Source: a virus. From it: a DNA stretch of 24,572 nt. The stretch is from positions 1-24,572 of IMG/VR virus record IMGVR_UViG_3300022725_000007; one strand, given 5' to 3'. Shown one piece after another: positions 13,167 to 21,737 of this stretch. Below the pieces are notes generated by a model. The model saw nothing but the letters and a program-made list of their open reading frames with translations, searched no databases and was not told the origin of the DNA. Positions within the stretch are counted from its first letter, which is position 1. Each line of letters starts with the position of its first letter. The translations under genes and the position numbers were made by a program.

Positions 13167-13349
13167 ATGGCTGAAATCAAGAAGAAGCCCGCTCCCGAGC
13201 GGGTTCAAATCGTGTGGCCGAAGACCGGGGCAACAGCCCGACCTTTCGCCAAAGACCTTCAGAAGTGGCTCGATAAAGGCTGGAAGCGCGTCGAGCCGAA
13301 ACGCAAAGCGCCTAAGTTTGGGGCCGACACCAAGGAGACTGATCAATGA
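13167..13349 (+). CDS. Small basic phage protein, unknown function
   Basis: The protein has 60 residues from ATG 13167, with AGGAGG five bases upstream. A GTG three bases earlier is too close to that site to be the start. It is rich in lysine, proline and tryptophan (IKKKPAPERVQIVWPKTG, then KWLDKGWKRVEPKRK). I do not recognise it. It lies between the tail terminator and tail tube genes and its stop overlaps the next start (ATGA), so it belongs to the tail operon. Small proteins of this kind occur at the same place in other siphoviruses. A tail-assembly role is inferred from position only. Confidence 0.7.
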   Translation: MAEIKKKPAPERVQIVWPKTGATARPFAKDLQKWLDKGWKRVEPKRKAPKFGADTKETDQ

Positions 13350-13834
13350 CACGCAACAACATCGGAAAAACGCTCTATGTCGCGCAGGCTCTGCCCGCGA
13401 CCAACAATGCCGCCGGCTTCGAGGCCCTGACGTGGGTACAGGTGAAGGGCTTGCAGGTTCTGCCGCAGTTGGGCGTCACGCACGCGGATATCGAAGTGCC
13501 CGACCTCGGCACCGGCTTCACGTCCACCCTCAAGGGTGCGGCAACCGGGGTAGAGAGCACCATGTCATTCTACACTGTCGCCAGCGATCCGGGGCAGGTG
13601 GACGTTCTCGAGCAGGCCGAAGACCAACAGGGCCTTTTGTCCATCAAGATCGTGACCGGCTCCGGCACGGATAGCGGGGACGGCCCGGCCCCGGTAACGG
13701 GTGACCCGGTGCAGTATGCACAGGGCATCTGCAAGAACTATCAGCAAGTCCAGGGCGATAATACCACGCATGAGGGGTTCACCGTCGCGTTCCGGCAGAA
13801 TGAGTTTACTGTGAACGGCACCGAGCCCGCCTGA
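13346..13834 (+). CDS. Major tail tube protein
   Basis: The protein has 162 residues from ATG 13346, overlapping the previous stop by ATGA. It begins MTRNNIGKTLYVAQALPATN and shows FEALTWVQVKGLQVLPQLG, then STMSFYTVASDPGQVDVLEQ and EGFTVAFRQNE. This pattern of a short N-terminus, a beta-sandwich and a late '...f.v....g' strand is typical of lambda gpV/HK97-like tube subunits of this size. Hexameric rings of it stack on the tape measure to build the non-contractile tail. The position before the chaperones and tape measure supports the call. It is followed by a stem-loop at 13859-13894, as is common after highly expressed tube genes. Confidence 0.8.
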   Translation: MTRNNIGKTLYVAQALPATNNAAGFEALTWVQVKGLQVLPQLGVTHADIEVPDLGTGFTSTLKGAATGVESTMSFYTVASDPGQVDVLEQAEDQQGLLSIKIVTGSGTDSGDGPAPVTGDPVQYAQGICKNYQQVQGDNTTHEGFTVAFRQNEFTVNGTEPA

Positions 13835-13858
13835 TCCGGCGTAGTCCTCCCGCGTCGG

Positions 13859-13894
13859 GGGCCGGTGTTCTGTTGGGATGGCAGACACCGGCCC
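13859..13894 (+). terminator. Stem-loop after the tail tube gene
   Basis: GGGCCGGTGT (13859-13868) pairs perfectly with ACACCGGCCC (13885-13894) around a 16-nt loop. The loop holds GGGATGG (13875-13881), which can instead pair with CCATCCC downstream (13898-13904 or 13906-13912), giving a competing fold. No U tract follows, so it is more likely an mRNA-processing or attenuating hairpin than a full terminator. Confidence 0.5.
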
Positions 13895-13924
13895 GAACCA
13901 TCCCGCCATCCCGAGGGTTGAACA

Positions 13925-14356
13925 ATGGACTTCACGCAGTATGACAGCCGCGCCGCGGCAGAGGAGGGGCGCGAATTGCACCTCGCGCACCCGGCGACCG
14001 GCGACCTTCTGTACGACGGCGACAAGCCTTGCATTGTCATCGTGCGGGGTAACGAGTCCCGCGCGGCGCAACAGGAAATGGCCAGAATAAGGGCCGCGAA
14101 GGTCGCCGACAAGGATGATGATGTCAGTAGCCTTGAGCAGGTTCATGGCCGTTTGGTGGAGGCCGTCCGGCCTCTGATCGTCGGGTTCGCGAATATCAAT
14201 CGCGGCAAGGTGAAGGCCAAGGCCCCCGACGACGTGGATTGGTTCCTGAATCTCCAAATGGTGAATGGGCGCGCCGATGAGCGCAGCTTCGCCGAACAGG
14301 TGGCCGCGTTTGCGACCAAGCGTGCCAATTTTTTGGGAGTGCCCTCGAAAGGCTGA
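13925..14356 (+). CDS. Tail assembly chaperone G (frame 0)
   Basis: The protein has 143 residues from ATG 13925. It begins MDFTQYDSRAAAEEGRELHL and has HPATGDLLYDGDKPCIVIV, then SRAAQQEMARIRAAKV and a helical end ERSFAEQVAAFATKRANF. Between the tube and tape measure genes this is the expected place for the lambda gpG-type chaperone, which keeps the tape measure soluble and recruits tube subunits. Its last codons overlap a slippery site from which a fraction of ribosomes continue into the T part (see 13925-14697). The frame 0 stop is TGA 14354-14356. Confidence 0.75.
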   Translation: MDFTQYDSRAAAEEGRELHLAHPATGDLLYDGDKPCIVIVRGNESRAAQQEMARIRAAKVADKDDDVSSLEQVHGRLVEAVRPLIVGFANINRGKVKAKAPDDVDWFLNLQMVNGRADERSFAEQVAAFATKRANFLGVPSKG

Positions 14357-14697
14357 TCCTCGCGGCTGCCCAACTTGGCTACCTGCACGCCAAGCCGAAG
14401 GGTTCCGACCAGACATGGCTTGAGCAAAACGGTGGCCCCTGGGGGTTGCCTGAGTTCGGGGCCGAGGGGTATCTTTTCGAGGCGTTCATAGAATTGGGGT
14501 GCGCGCAGGCGGTCGGCATGGGAGTTGGACCGCTATCGTGGGTGGAGATAACATCGTTTGCCACCGCGACCGCGACGATCTCGGAGCCGTGGGAGTTTCG
14601 GGCAATCCGGCGGATGAGCGAGTGCTATCTGGCGGAATACGAAAACGGGAAAAAGCCGCTGGTGATACCGCCGGCGGAGCGTGATGGCGGGGCATGA
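13925..14697 (+). CDS. Tail assembly chaperone G-T fusion by -1 frameshift
   Basis: The heptamer T TTT TTG at 14329-14335 fits the X XXY YYZ slippery pattern in frame 0. A -1 shift reads GGG at 14335 and continues with GSALERLILAAAQLGYLHAK, then WGLPEFGAEGYLFEAF and PWEFRAIRRMSECYLAEYE to TGA 14695-14697. The fused product is 257 residues. The T part has no good start of its own, which indicates that it is made only by frameshifting. G and G-T pairs with this organisation are widely conserved in siphoviruses, and their ratio controls tail assembly. Frameshift efficiency cannot be judged from sequence. Confidence 0.85.
14329..14335 (+). other. Ribosomal slippery site T TTT TTG
   Basis: Six consecutive T residues precede G in the right phase for -1 slippage near the end of the G gene. 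It is the only such run nearby in a GC-rich region, and it lies at exactly the point where the downstream frame stays open for another 120 codons. No strong downstream hairpin was identified by eye. Confidence 0.85.
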
Positions 14698-14724
14698 CCG
14701 CGCCTCGGCGCGCGTTCAGGGGAT

Positions 14725-17532
14725 GTGCAATTGACCGATTTTGCCGAACTTGTCGCCACCATCGACTCATCCGGGGTCCGGCGCGGCGGTGATGAACTCA
14801 AGAGGTTCACCAAGACCGCCGAGGATACCGAGCGCAAAACCAAGGGCGCAACGGACCGGATGGCTGCGAACTACAATCGCGCCGGGTCAAATATCTCGGC
14901 CACGCTCGGGCGGCTGACGGGACGTCTGGTTGCTCTTGGGGCCGCCGCCGTCAGTATCGGGCAGGCGGGGCGGACGCTGGCGCAATTCGACGGCGCCATG
15001 TCGAAGGTAGCGGCAATCACCGGGGCAACCGGGGCCGAACTGGACAACATGCGCGGCCTCGCCCAGCAACTCGGCAGCACAACCGAATTCAGCGCCACTC
15101 AGGCGGCGGATGCGTTGACGTTCCTTGGCATGGCCGGGTTCGAGGCATCGGAATCAATGACCGCCCTGCCCGCCGTTCTGGACCTCGCGACGGCATCGGG
15201 CATGGATTTGGCGCAGACCGCCGACATCGCGTCGAACGTGCTTTCCGGCTTTGGCATGGCGGCGAGCGAGTCCGCGGATGTCGCGGACGTTCTGGCGGCG
15301 GCGGCAACCAGCGCGAACACCAATGTTTCGCAGCTTGGGCAGGCCATGTCCACAGCCGCGCCCATTGCGGCATCGCTCGGCATCGGGCTTGAGGAAGCGG
15401 CGGCGGCGATCGGCGTGATGTCCGATGCCGGTATTCAGGGCGAACGTGCGGGGACGGCTCTGCGCGGTGTTCTGGCCGGCCTTGCCAACCCGACCAAGGC
15501 GGCGCGCGATGCGCTGGCCGAGTATGGCTTGACTGCCGCAGAGGTCAACCCGGAAACTGAGGGCCTTGTGACGGTCATGGCGCGCATGCGCGACGCCGGT
15601 ATTTCGACCGCCGATGCGATGACCATCTTTGGCCGGGAGGCGGCATCGGGTGCGCTGGTGTTGGTCAAGGGTGCAGACCGGTTCCGCGATTTCACCGGGG
15701 AGCTGCGCGAAGCCGACGGCGCGGCGGGCGATATGGCGGCCACCATGCGCGATAACCTGGGCGGTGACATGAAGGGGCTGATGTCTTCGGTCGAGGGCCT
15801 GATCCTCGCCCTGGGCGACGCCGGGTTGACGGCGGTTCTGCGCGGGGTGGTGCAGGGTGTTACCGGATTTGTCCGGGGTATTACGGCCATAGTATCGGCT
15901 ATATCGGACGGTGTCGGGGCGGTGTCGGAATTCACCCGGCAGCTTTTTGGCATTCAAAGCGCCGAACAAATACATGAGACGGCGATTGACAACGTCACTA
16001 TCGCGCTCGGTGACCAGATGCGCGCGACCGAAGCGCTGCACCGCCTTATTGCAAGCGGCATTCCGATGACTCTGGACATGGTTGAGGCAGAGCTCGCAAA
16101 GGCACGGGCACGTCGTCAGGGAATTGATCAGTTGGTGCGCGAGCGGCAGGAGCTTGAGCTACAGAGCCTCGGCTATTTTGATTTGCTTAAGAGCATCGCG
16201 GACCATCGCAAAGCCCTCGACGCATTGCGGGCGCCCGGCGATGATATCGACCAGATGCCCTTACGCCTGCGAGATTCCTATACCGAACTCGAAGCGAAAA
16301 TTGCGAGCCTGTTGCAACAGCGGCAGGAGATGCTTGATAAGGTGCGAAGCTCGAATCACCTCCGAGAGGACGAAGCGGATACGCTCGCTCAGATCAAGGA
16401 GAATATTGCTAACCTGCGCGCGCGGCAGTCGGAACTGAATGGCGAAACAAAAACCAGCGTTGTTCTGACCGAGCGCCTTGGGATGGCGGCTCAGAAAATA
16501 TCATTTGAAAACGCTACGGCGTCGGCGATCACACTATCCCGCCAACTCGGCGTGAGCCTTGCGATCGCCCAGCAACTTGACCAGGCGGGTTTTGATTACG
16601 GCGATATCTCCCCCGAGCGACTTAGTTTTGCAGTACCGACAACAGGTTCTAGCCCTTCCTTTGGTTTTAACCCTTCCTTTGCTACAACCCTGGGTGAAGG
16701 GCCGCTAACCTTTTCCGGCGAAACCATAACACAGTACGAGGCCATGCGTGCCCGCGCCAGGGACGTTCTGGCGGCGGTCGATAGCATGGGGGCATCTGTC
16801 AGCGGTGCGGCATCAAGGCAGCAAGAACTGAACGACGTTGCCCGCGTGACCCAGCAGATACTTGGTGAGGTTAACAAGGAGGCGGTCACCTATGCGGACG
16901 TGGTGACGCAACTCAGTCAGCTTCTGAACGAGGGCGCAATTTCTCAGGAACAATTCAACGCGGCGGTTGATCTGGCCGATGAAAGATTGAATAATGTGGA
17001 CGATGCCGGGCGGGCCACGGGGGAGAGGCTGGGAAACATGTTTTCTTCTGCCATCCGCAATGCGGAGTCCCTTTCCGAAGCGCTGACAAACATTGCCGAC
17101 CAACTGTTGGACATGGCCCTCGACTCGGCCCTCAAGGACCTGTTTGCGGGTCTTTTTGGCGGTTCCAGCGGCGGCTCTATCGGCGGTTCCAGCGGCGGTT
17201 TCCTGAGTTCCATATTCTCGGGACTGCATGACAGCGGTGGTTTCATTTCCAGCGGCAAGGTCGGGATCGTCGGAGAGCGCGGGCCGGAAATCGTGCGCGG
17301 CCCCGCGCATGTCGTGTCCCGAGCCGATACCGCCAGGGCGATGAATGGCGGGCCGGGCATCACCGTGCAGGTGATCAACAATCACCCCACGGGCAGGGTA
17401 AGCACGCGCACGCAAAAGGGTCCGGACGGGCGAGAGGTGTTGATTGCTGAGGTCAACGACGCGGCGGCGGCAGGGCGCCTGACCGGGTTCGACTCTCGTT
17501 ATGGGCTGGGCACAAGGGCGAGGGCGCGCTGA
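14725..17532 (+). CDS. Tail tape measure protein
   Basis: The protein has 935 residues from GTG 14725; a TTG two codons later (14731) has the better-spaced AGGGG site and may be the real start. Residues about 75-300 match the TP901-1/T-type tape measure core: AQFDGAMSKVAAITGATGAE, then ADALTFLGMAGFEASES, LDLATASGMDLAQTADIASN and TAADAMTIFGREAASGALV-like blocks. Residues about 365-400 are hydrophobic (VVQGVTGFVRGITAIVSAIS). A long coiled-coil follows (about 450-570), then a lower-GC stretch (about 585-672), and a Gly/Ser linker near 811. The length would set a tail of roughly 140 nm at about 1.5 angstrom per residue, and the protein is ejected with the DNA. The lower-GC part may be a recombinational replacement. 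Confidence 0.95.
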   Translation: MQLTDFAELVATIDSSGVRRGGDELKRFTKTAEDTERKTKGATDRMAANYNRAGSNISATLGRLTGRLVALGAAAVSIGQAGRTLAQFDGAMSKVAAITGATGAELDNMRGLAQQLGSTTEFSATQAADALTFLGMAGFEASESMTALPAVLDLATASGMDLAQTADIASNVLSGFGMAASESADVADVLAAAATSANTNVSQLGQAMSTAAPIAASLGIGLEEAAAAIGVMSDAGIQGERAGTALRGVLAGLANPTKAARDALAEYGLTAAEVNPETEGLVTVMARMRDAGISTADAMTIFGREAASGALVLVKGADRFRDFTGELREADGAAGDMAATMRDNLGGDMKGLMSSVEGLILALGDAGLTAVLRGVVQGVTGFVRGITAIVSAISDGVGAVSEFTRQLFGIQSAEQIHETAIDNVTIALGDQMRATEALHRLIASGIPMTLDMVEAELAKARARRQGIDQLVRERQELELQSLGYFDLLKSIADHRKALDALRAPGDDIDQMPLRLRDSYTELEAKIASLLQQRQEMLDKVRSSNHLREDEADTLAQIKENIANLRARQSELNGETKTSVVLTERLGMAAQKISFENATASAITLSRQLGVSLAIAQQLDQAGFDYGDISPERLSFAVPTTGSSPSFGFNPSFATTLGEGPLTFSGETITQYEAMRARARDVLAAVDSMGASVSGAASRQQELNDVARVTQQILGEVNKEAVTYADVVTQLSQLLNEGAISQEQFNAAVDLADERLNNVDDAGRATGERLGNMFSSAIRNAESLSEALTNIADQLLDMALDSALKDLFAGLFGGSSGGSIGGSSGGFLSSIFSGLHDSGGFISSGKVGIVGERGPEIVRGPAHVVSRADTARAMNGGPGITVQVINNHPTGRVSTRTQKGPDGREVLIAEVNDAAAAGRLTGFDSRYGLGTRARAR

Positions 17533-18140
17533 TGGCAGTTCAGTTCTGGCCCACCAGTCTGCCGCAATCGGTTCAGATGGGTTTTTCCGCGCAGGCGGGG
17601 GACGCCCGGCACGTTTTCGAGTCGGATGTCGGAGAACCGATATCGCGGCCGCGCACGACCGGCGCGATCGAGGCGTATGAGGCGGCCATCACGTTGACGG
17701 GCGACGATATTGCCGCATTCAGTACCTTCTTTCATACCGACCTGTCACAGGGCACTCAGCGCTTCATTTTCCGCGACCCGGATGATGGCGCGGTGCGCTG
17801 GTGGAAGTTTGCCGCGCCGCCGCGCCGTCAGGTTCCGATATCGCGGGTGGCGCAGATCAGCATGTCCCTTCTGAAGCTTCCCGGCACGCCCTGGTTTGCC
17901 GATTACGTTCCTGCCGGAGTAAGTCGGGTGCCCTATTTCGTGGCCGATTACGCGAACGCGGCCTACGGCATCGACGGCGAGACGGTCGCGGCGTCCGCCC
18001 TGCCGACCATCGCGGGCACCTATCTGGTAGAGCGCACCACGGCAACCGCCGTTACATCGGCCATCGAGACGCTGGTTGCAACCGACATCCCGGCCACGGC
18101 GCCGGGCACGACAACGAAAATCCTCGGGTTCGAGACATGA
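17532..18140 (+). CDS. Distal tail-like minor tail protein
   Basis: The protein has 202 residues from ATG 17532, whose A is the last base of the tape measure stop (TGATG). It begins MAVQFWPTSLPQSVQMGFS and has ISRPRTTGAIEAYEAAITL, then FHTDLSQGTQRFIFRDPDDG and QISMSLLKLPGTPW. The order 'W...LP......y.......ir....' then '..F...y...l..G...F.......' is typical of tail-tip proteins encoded right after the tape measure gene (lambda gpM-like position). The C-terminal 70 residues are beta-rich with many Ala and Thr and could be a small extra domain. It would connect the tail tube to the tip hub. Confidence 0.7.
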   Translation: MAVQFWPTSLPQSVQMGFSAQAGDARHVFESDVGEPISRPRTTGAIEAYEAAITLTGDDIAAFSTFFHTDLSQGTQRFIFRDPDDGAVRWWKFAAPPRRQVPISRVAQISMSLLKLPGTPWFADYVPAGVSRVPYFVADYANAAYGIDGETVAASALPTIAGTYLVERTTATAVTSAIETLVATDIPATAPGTTTKILGFET

Positions 18141-18649
18141 GTTCGCGCAGCCTGACCACGGCGCAGCGCGCCGATCTGGAAAACCCGGCATCGCCAAACG
18201 CCAATCTCGGGTTCCTGACAATCTGGCACAGTCGCCTGCCCGAGCCGGTGCGGATCGTGTCGGATGTTCTCGACTATCAGATCGGCGATGACCTCTATGT
18301 CGCGGTGCCCTTCGACATCGGCCTGTTCAACGACGATGACCAGATGCCGCGCCTCGAAGTCATCGCGCCCAATATCGACCGGCGTATCGGGCTGGCGCTT
18401 GAGCAGTCGAGCGACCCGGCCAGGGTTCGGCTGGCGGTGTATTCCAGCGCGGATTTCGACCTGTCGGTCAACCCCCGAACGGTGATCAGTGGGCCTGCGG
18501 CCCTCTACAGTTTCGAGGGGTTCGAGGGGCAGACGGCGACGGTAAATGCGTCGGCGGTATCGTTGCGGGTGGGGCGGCCCGACATGGGCAACGAGCCGTG
18601 GCCGCACATCCGCGCCACGCAGGTTCGGATGCCGGGGCTGTTCCTGTGA
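18137..18649 (+). CDS. DUF1833-type tail tip protein
   Basis: The protein has 170 residues from ATG 18137 (ATGA overlap). It begins MSSRSLTTAQRADLENPASP and has LGFLTIWHSRLPEPVRIVSD, then VAVPFDIGLFNDDDQMPRLE and NIDRRIGLALEQSS, and it ends PWPHIRATQVRMPGLFL. This resembles the phage DUF1833 / lambda gpL-position family, in which 'l.i.h..l...i....d' is followed by 'f...lP.......p...l...N.....'. These proteins link the distal tail to the hub. The next gene begins at the overlapping GTGA, so production is coupled. Confidence 0.72.
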   Translation: MSSRSLTTAQRADLENPASPNANLGFLTIWHSRLPEPVRIVSDVLDYQIGDDLYVAVPFDIGLFNDDDQMPRLEVIAPNIDRRIGLALEQSSDPARVRLAVYSSADFDLSVNPRTVISGPAALYSFEGFEGQTATVNASAVSLRVGRPDMGNEPWPHIRATQVRMPGLFL

Positions 18650-19050
18650 GTTTCGCGGCGGGATATGTCGGCCTGCCCTATCGCGCGGGCGGGCGGGATC
18701 GCGACGGGGTGGATTGCTGGGGGCTGGTGCGGCTGGTCTATGCCGAGTGCCTGCAAATCGACCTGCCTCTTTATGGCGAGGTCGCGGCGACCGACTATCG
18801 CTCGGTCGCCCGGCAGATCGCGGGCGACCGTGACACCGGCCCGTGGCGTCCGGTAACCGAGCCGCGCGCGTTTGACGTGGCAATCATGAGGCACGGCGCG
18901 TCGCAACTGATCTGTCACGTCGGGGTGATGATTGACGCCCGCAGGGTGCTGCACGTCGAGAGGTTCAAGAACACATGCACCGAGGCCGCGAACCATCCGT
19001 TGATCGCGCCCCGGATCACGGGCTGGCGGAGGCACGCGGAATGTCTGTGA
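18646..19050 (+). CDS. NlpC/P60-type tail peptidase
   Basis: The protein has 134 residues from GTG 18646, overlapping the previous stop as GTGA. The sequence has the papain-like NlpC/P60 layout: C24 in DCWGLV, H91 in CHVGVMI and H103 in VLHVERF, with the usual spacing. These give the catalytic Cys-His pair and a third polar residue. Tail-associated NlpC/P60 domains (lambda gpK-like) cut cell-wall peptides so that the tail tip can cross the peptidoglycan. The domain covers nearly the whole protein and there is no signal peptide, as expected for a virion enzyme. Its end overlaps the TipJ gene start by 10 bases. Confidence 0.88.
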   Translation: MSFAAGYVGLPYRAGGRDRDGVDCWGLVRLVYAECLQIDLPLYGEVAATDYRSVARQIAGDRDTGPWRPVTEPRAFDVAIMRHGASQLICHVGVMIDARRVLHVERFKNTCTEAANHPLIAPRITGWRRHAECL

Positions 19051-21734
19051 TCTGCGTTCATCGCGACCCTTTCAGCCTGATGCCCCGGCGCTTCGACCTG
19101 CCCGAAGGCGCGTCGCTGGCGGACATGGCCGCGCGGATCGAAACGCTGCCCGAGGGCTGGCCCCGGCACGAGCATGACGTGATCGCGATCAACGGGCACG
19201 TCATTCCGCGCGGGTGTTGGCCGATGATCCGGCCCAAGCCGGTGGCCGGGAACGGATGCCCGGTGGTGGTCGAGTTTTTCGCGCCGCCGATGGGCGGCGG
19301 CGGGTCGGGCGACGGCAAGAATGTCGCCGGGTTGCTGGCGTCGATAGCCTTGACGGTGGCGACGAGCGGCATCGCGAGCGGCACGTTTCTGAGCGGCCTG
19401 TCTGGGAACATTTCAACCGCGCTGGGTATCGGCGCGGAAGTGGGGCGCGGCCTTTTGGCCGCCGGAGTGGGCCTGCTCGGTTCGACCGTCCTTTCACGGT
19501 TCGCGCCGGGGGGTGATGGCCCCCCGCCATCGACGGGGGCGATTCCCGGCCTCGGGTCGGCCTCGATCGCGGGCAACACGTTGTCGCCCAACGGCGCAAT
19601 CCCGCGCGTGCTGGGCGCCCGCCGGGTGTTTCCGCCCTTCGCCTGCCATCCGCTTGCCTACTACGACGGGCAGGCCGAGGTGGTCGAGGCGGTGTTTGCG
19701 CTGGCGGGGCCGCACGACATGACCGAGCCGCGTTTCGGTGAGGTGGACGCCGACGAAATCGCCGGGGTGCAATATGAGTATGTCACCGGCTGGCCGGGCG
19801 AGGTGCCTTTGACGCTTGTGAAGAGGTACGGCAAGAGCGACGCGAAGCGCCAGAAGCTCGAAGGCCACAAGACGCAGGAAGACGGGCTGAACCTCGATCT
19901 GGCGATGACCGACGGGCTTGAGGCCGCCGTGCCCCAGCCCGTGATGAGCGCGACGGGCGCGTCGCCCGATGAAATATGGCTTGACTTGAATTTCCCGGCG
20001 GGCCTGTACAATCGCGAGTTAGACACTCAGGAATTGCGTGTGCCAATTCGGGTGCGCATTCGCCGTCGTGGCGAGACCGATTGGCTCAACCTGCCGGAGC
20101 TGCACTACAAGGCGGCGGTGAGTCAGGAAAGGCGGTGTTCTATCCGGCTGATCTGGTTACCCGACGATCTGGGAATGTCAGCGGCGGAGACCGGAACGGG
20201 GTGGGTCGAGGCGCGCGTCAACGCGCCGGGGCAGGCGGTCGAGCCGGTGACGATGACCTACACCGCCGATGCCTCGTTTTACGCCGGATCGGGGTCGGTG
20301 TTTGTCAAGAAGGGCACTGGCGGACCCGCCGGTTCGAGCGGCGTGCGCAACGTGGTGCTTGACGAGCACGAAGCGAAAATATATTTCAACGAGAACACGC
20401 ATCCGCGCGGCGAGTACGAGGTCGAGGTCAAGCGCGGATACACCTTCGTTGACAGCATCTACAATGACAGTAACTACACCATCCTGACCGGACTATCATG
20501 GGTTCGCGACTTTTTCGGCTATGAGGCATCGGGGCAGCCGCATATCTCGACATCGCGCAAGACGCTGATTGATGAGGTGGCGCTGATTCGACTATCGAGC
20601 GTCTGGAACGCACAGCCGGTGCGCGATGGGAACCTGGCGCTGGTGGCGATCAAGGCGCGCGACGTGCAGCTTGAGCCGTTCAGCGTGCTGGCGCAGGGCT
20701 ACGTCCGCGACTGGGACGGCACGGGATGGAACGACTGGGCGCTGACCGACAACCCCGCGCCGTATATCCGAGATATTCTTGGCGGCACGCTCAATGCCGA
20801 CCCGGTTCCGGATGAAATCATCGACGATGCGGGGCTGGTGGATTTTCGTACCGCCTGCACGACCGAGGGCTACAGCGTCAACGCGGTCATCGACGACGCG
20901 AGCGTCATGGACGCGCTGACACTGACCGCCGGCGCCGGGTACGCCTTGCCATACCACTCCGAGCTCTTCGGCGTGGCGCGGGACAAGGACCGATCCGCCG
21001 ACGATCCGGTGCAGTATTTTTCGCCGCACAACATGGCCGACTATTCGTTCGCCAAGGAGTTCGCGCGCCTGCCGGCCGGATTGCGGATCACCTATTTCGA
21101 CGCCGGCCGCAACGAGGCGCGCCAGATCACCGAGCCCGAGGGCGCGTGGCCGACGATCCAGGTATCCTACGACGCACTTGTGACCGAGGCCGACGCCCGC
21201 GCCCGCGCCCGCTATGAACTCGGCGCGATGCGTCATCGCGCGACGATCCATTCCTGGACCGCCCCCGCCGAGGCGCTGGTCTGCCGCAAGGGATCGCTGG
21301 TCGGCCTGACAACGGACGTATTGCATCGCTGGGGCGGGTCCGGGCGGATCGAAGCCGCCGAGTTTGACGGTTCGGGCGACGTGACGGCGATCATTCTCGA
21401 CACCGCGCCGACGCTGCTTGAGCATGACGATTGGGCCGATATCGACGATTTGCGCGATGTTGATGACATCGGCCTGATCGGGCTGCGCACGGGCGTGACG
21501 ATCCGGCGAGCCGGGGGCGCGGCCACGACGCACGGCGTGACGCTGACCAGTGACGGGACGCGGCTGGTGCTGGATACGCCTGCCACCCTGACCGGACTCG
21601 CGCGTGGTGATCTGGCGATGACGGGCGTGATCGGGCGCGAGGTGCGGCGGCTGGTCGTGGTCGGGATGACGTATCAGGGCGAACTGACATGGCGTGTCAA
21701 CGCCGTCGACGAAGCCCCGGAACTGTGGAGCTAG
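19041..21734 (+). CDS. TipJ-family tail hub / host specificity protein
   Basis: The protein has 897 residues from ATG 19041, with GGAGG about 8 nt upstream. Residues 1-90 hold a short N-terminal domain (ending VVVEFFAPPMGGGGSGDG). Residues about 95-155 form a hydrophobic, glycine-rich stretch (LLASIALTVATSGIASG and on). The core (about 185-600) has the J-like hub order: NGAIPRVLGARRVFPPFAC, then EVVEAVFALAGPHDM and YVTGWPGEVP. The end is beta-rich (GLTTDVLHRWGG, then GEDV-type loops). This fits TipJ/lambda J proteins, which form the trimer at the tail tip that carries receptor-binding parts. Length is shorter than lambda J (1132), so a separate fibre gene downstream probably carries the outermost binding part. 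Confidence 0.85.
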   Translation: MSVICVHRDPFSLMPRRFDLPEGASLADMAARIETLPEGWPRHEHDVIAINGHVIPRGCWPMIRPKPVAGNGCPVVVEFFAPPMGGGGSGDGKNVAGLLASIALTVATSGIASGTFLSGLSGNISTALGIGAEVGRGLLAAGVGLLGSTVLSRFAPGGDGPPPSTGAIPGLGSASIAGNTLSPNGAIPRVLGARRVFPPFACHPLAYYDGQAEVVEAVFALAGPHDMTEPRFGEVDADEIAGVQYEYVTGWPGEVPLTLVKRYGKSDAKRQKLEGHKTQEDGLNLDLAMTDGLEAAVPQPVMSATGASPDEIWLDLNFPAGLYNRELDTQELRVPIRVRIRRRGETDWLNLPELHYKAAVSQERRCSIRLIWLPDDLGMSAAETGTGWVEARVNAPGQAVEPVTMTYTADASFYAGSGSVFVKKGTGGPAGSSGVRNVVLDEHEAKIYFNENTHPRGEYEVEVKRGYTFVDSIYNDSNYTILTGLSWVRDFFGYEASGQPHISTSRKTLIDEVALIRLSSVWNAQPVRDGNLALVAIKARDVQLEPFSVLAQGYVRDWDGTGWNDWALTDNPAPYIRDILGGTLNADPVPDEIIDDAGLVDFRTACTTEGYSVNAVIDDASVMDALTLTAGAGYALPYHSELFGVARDKDRSADDPVQYFSPHNMADYSFAKEFARLPAGLRITYFDAGRNEARQITEPEGAWPTIQVSYDALVTEADARARARYELGAMRHRATIHSWTAPAEALVCRKGSLVGLTTDVLHRWGGSGRIEAAEFDGSGDVTAIILDTAPTLLEHDDWADIDDLRDVDDIGLIGLRTGVTIRRAGGAATTHGVTLTSDGTRLVLDTPATLTGLARGDLAMTGVIGREVRRLVVVGMTYQGELTWRVNAVDEAPELWS

Positions 21735-21737
21735 GAC

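Noticed and set aside
17158-17205. Short Gly/Ser repeat in the tape measure gene as a mobile or recombination repeat
   Set aside because: It encodes a flexible linker (GGSSGG-type) in frame and is better explained as protein structure.
18646-19050. Endolysin for host lysis
   Set aside because: The NlpC/P60 gene lies between tail-tip genes, as lambda K does, and lacks export or holin partners, so a tail peptidase is more likely.
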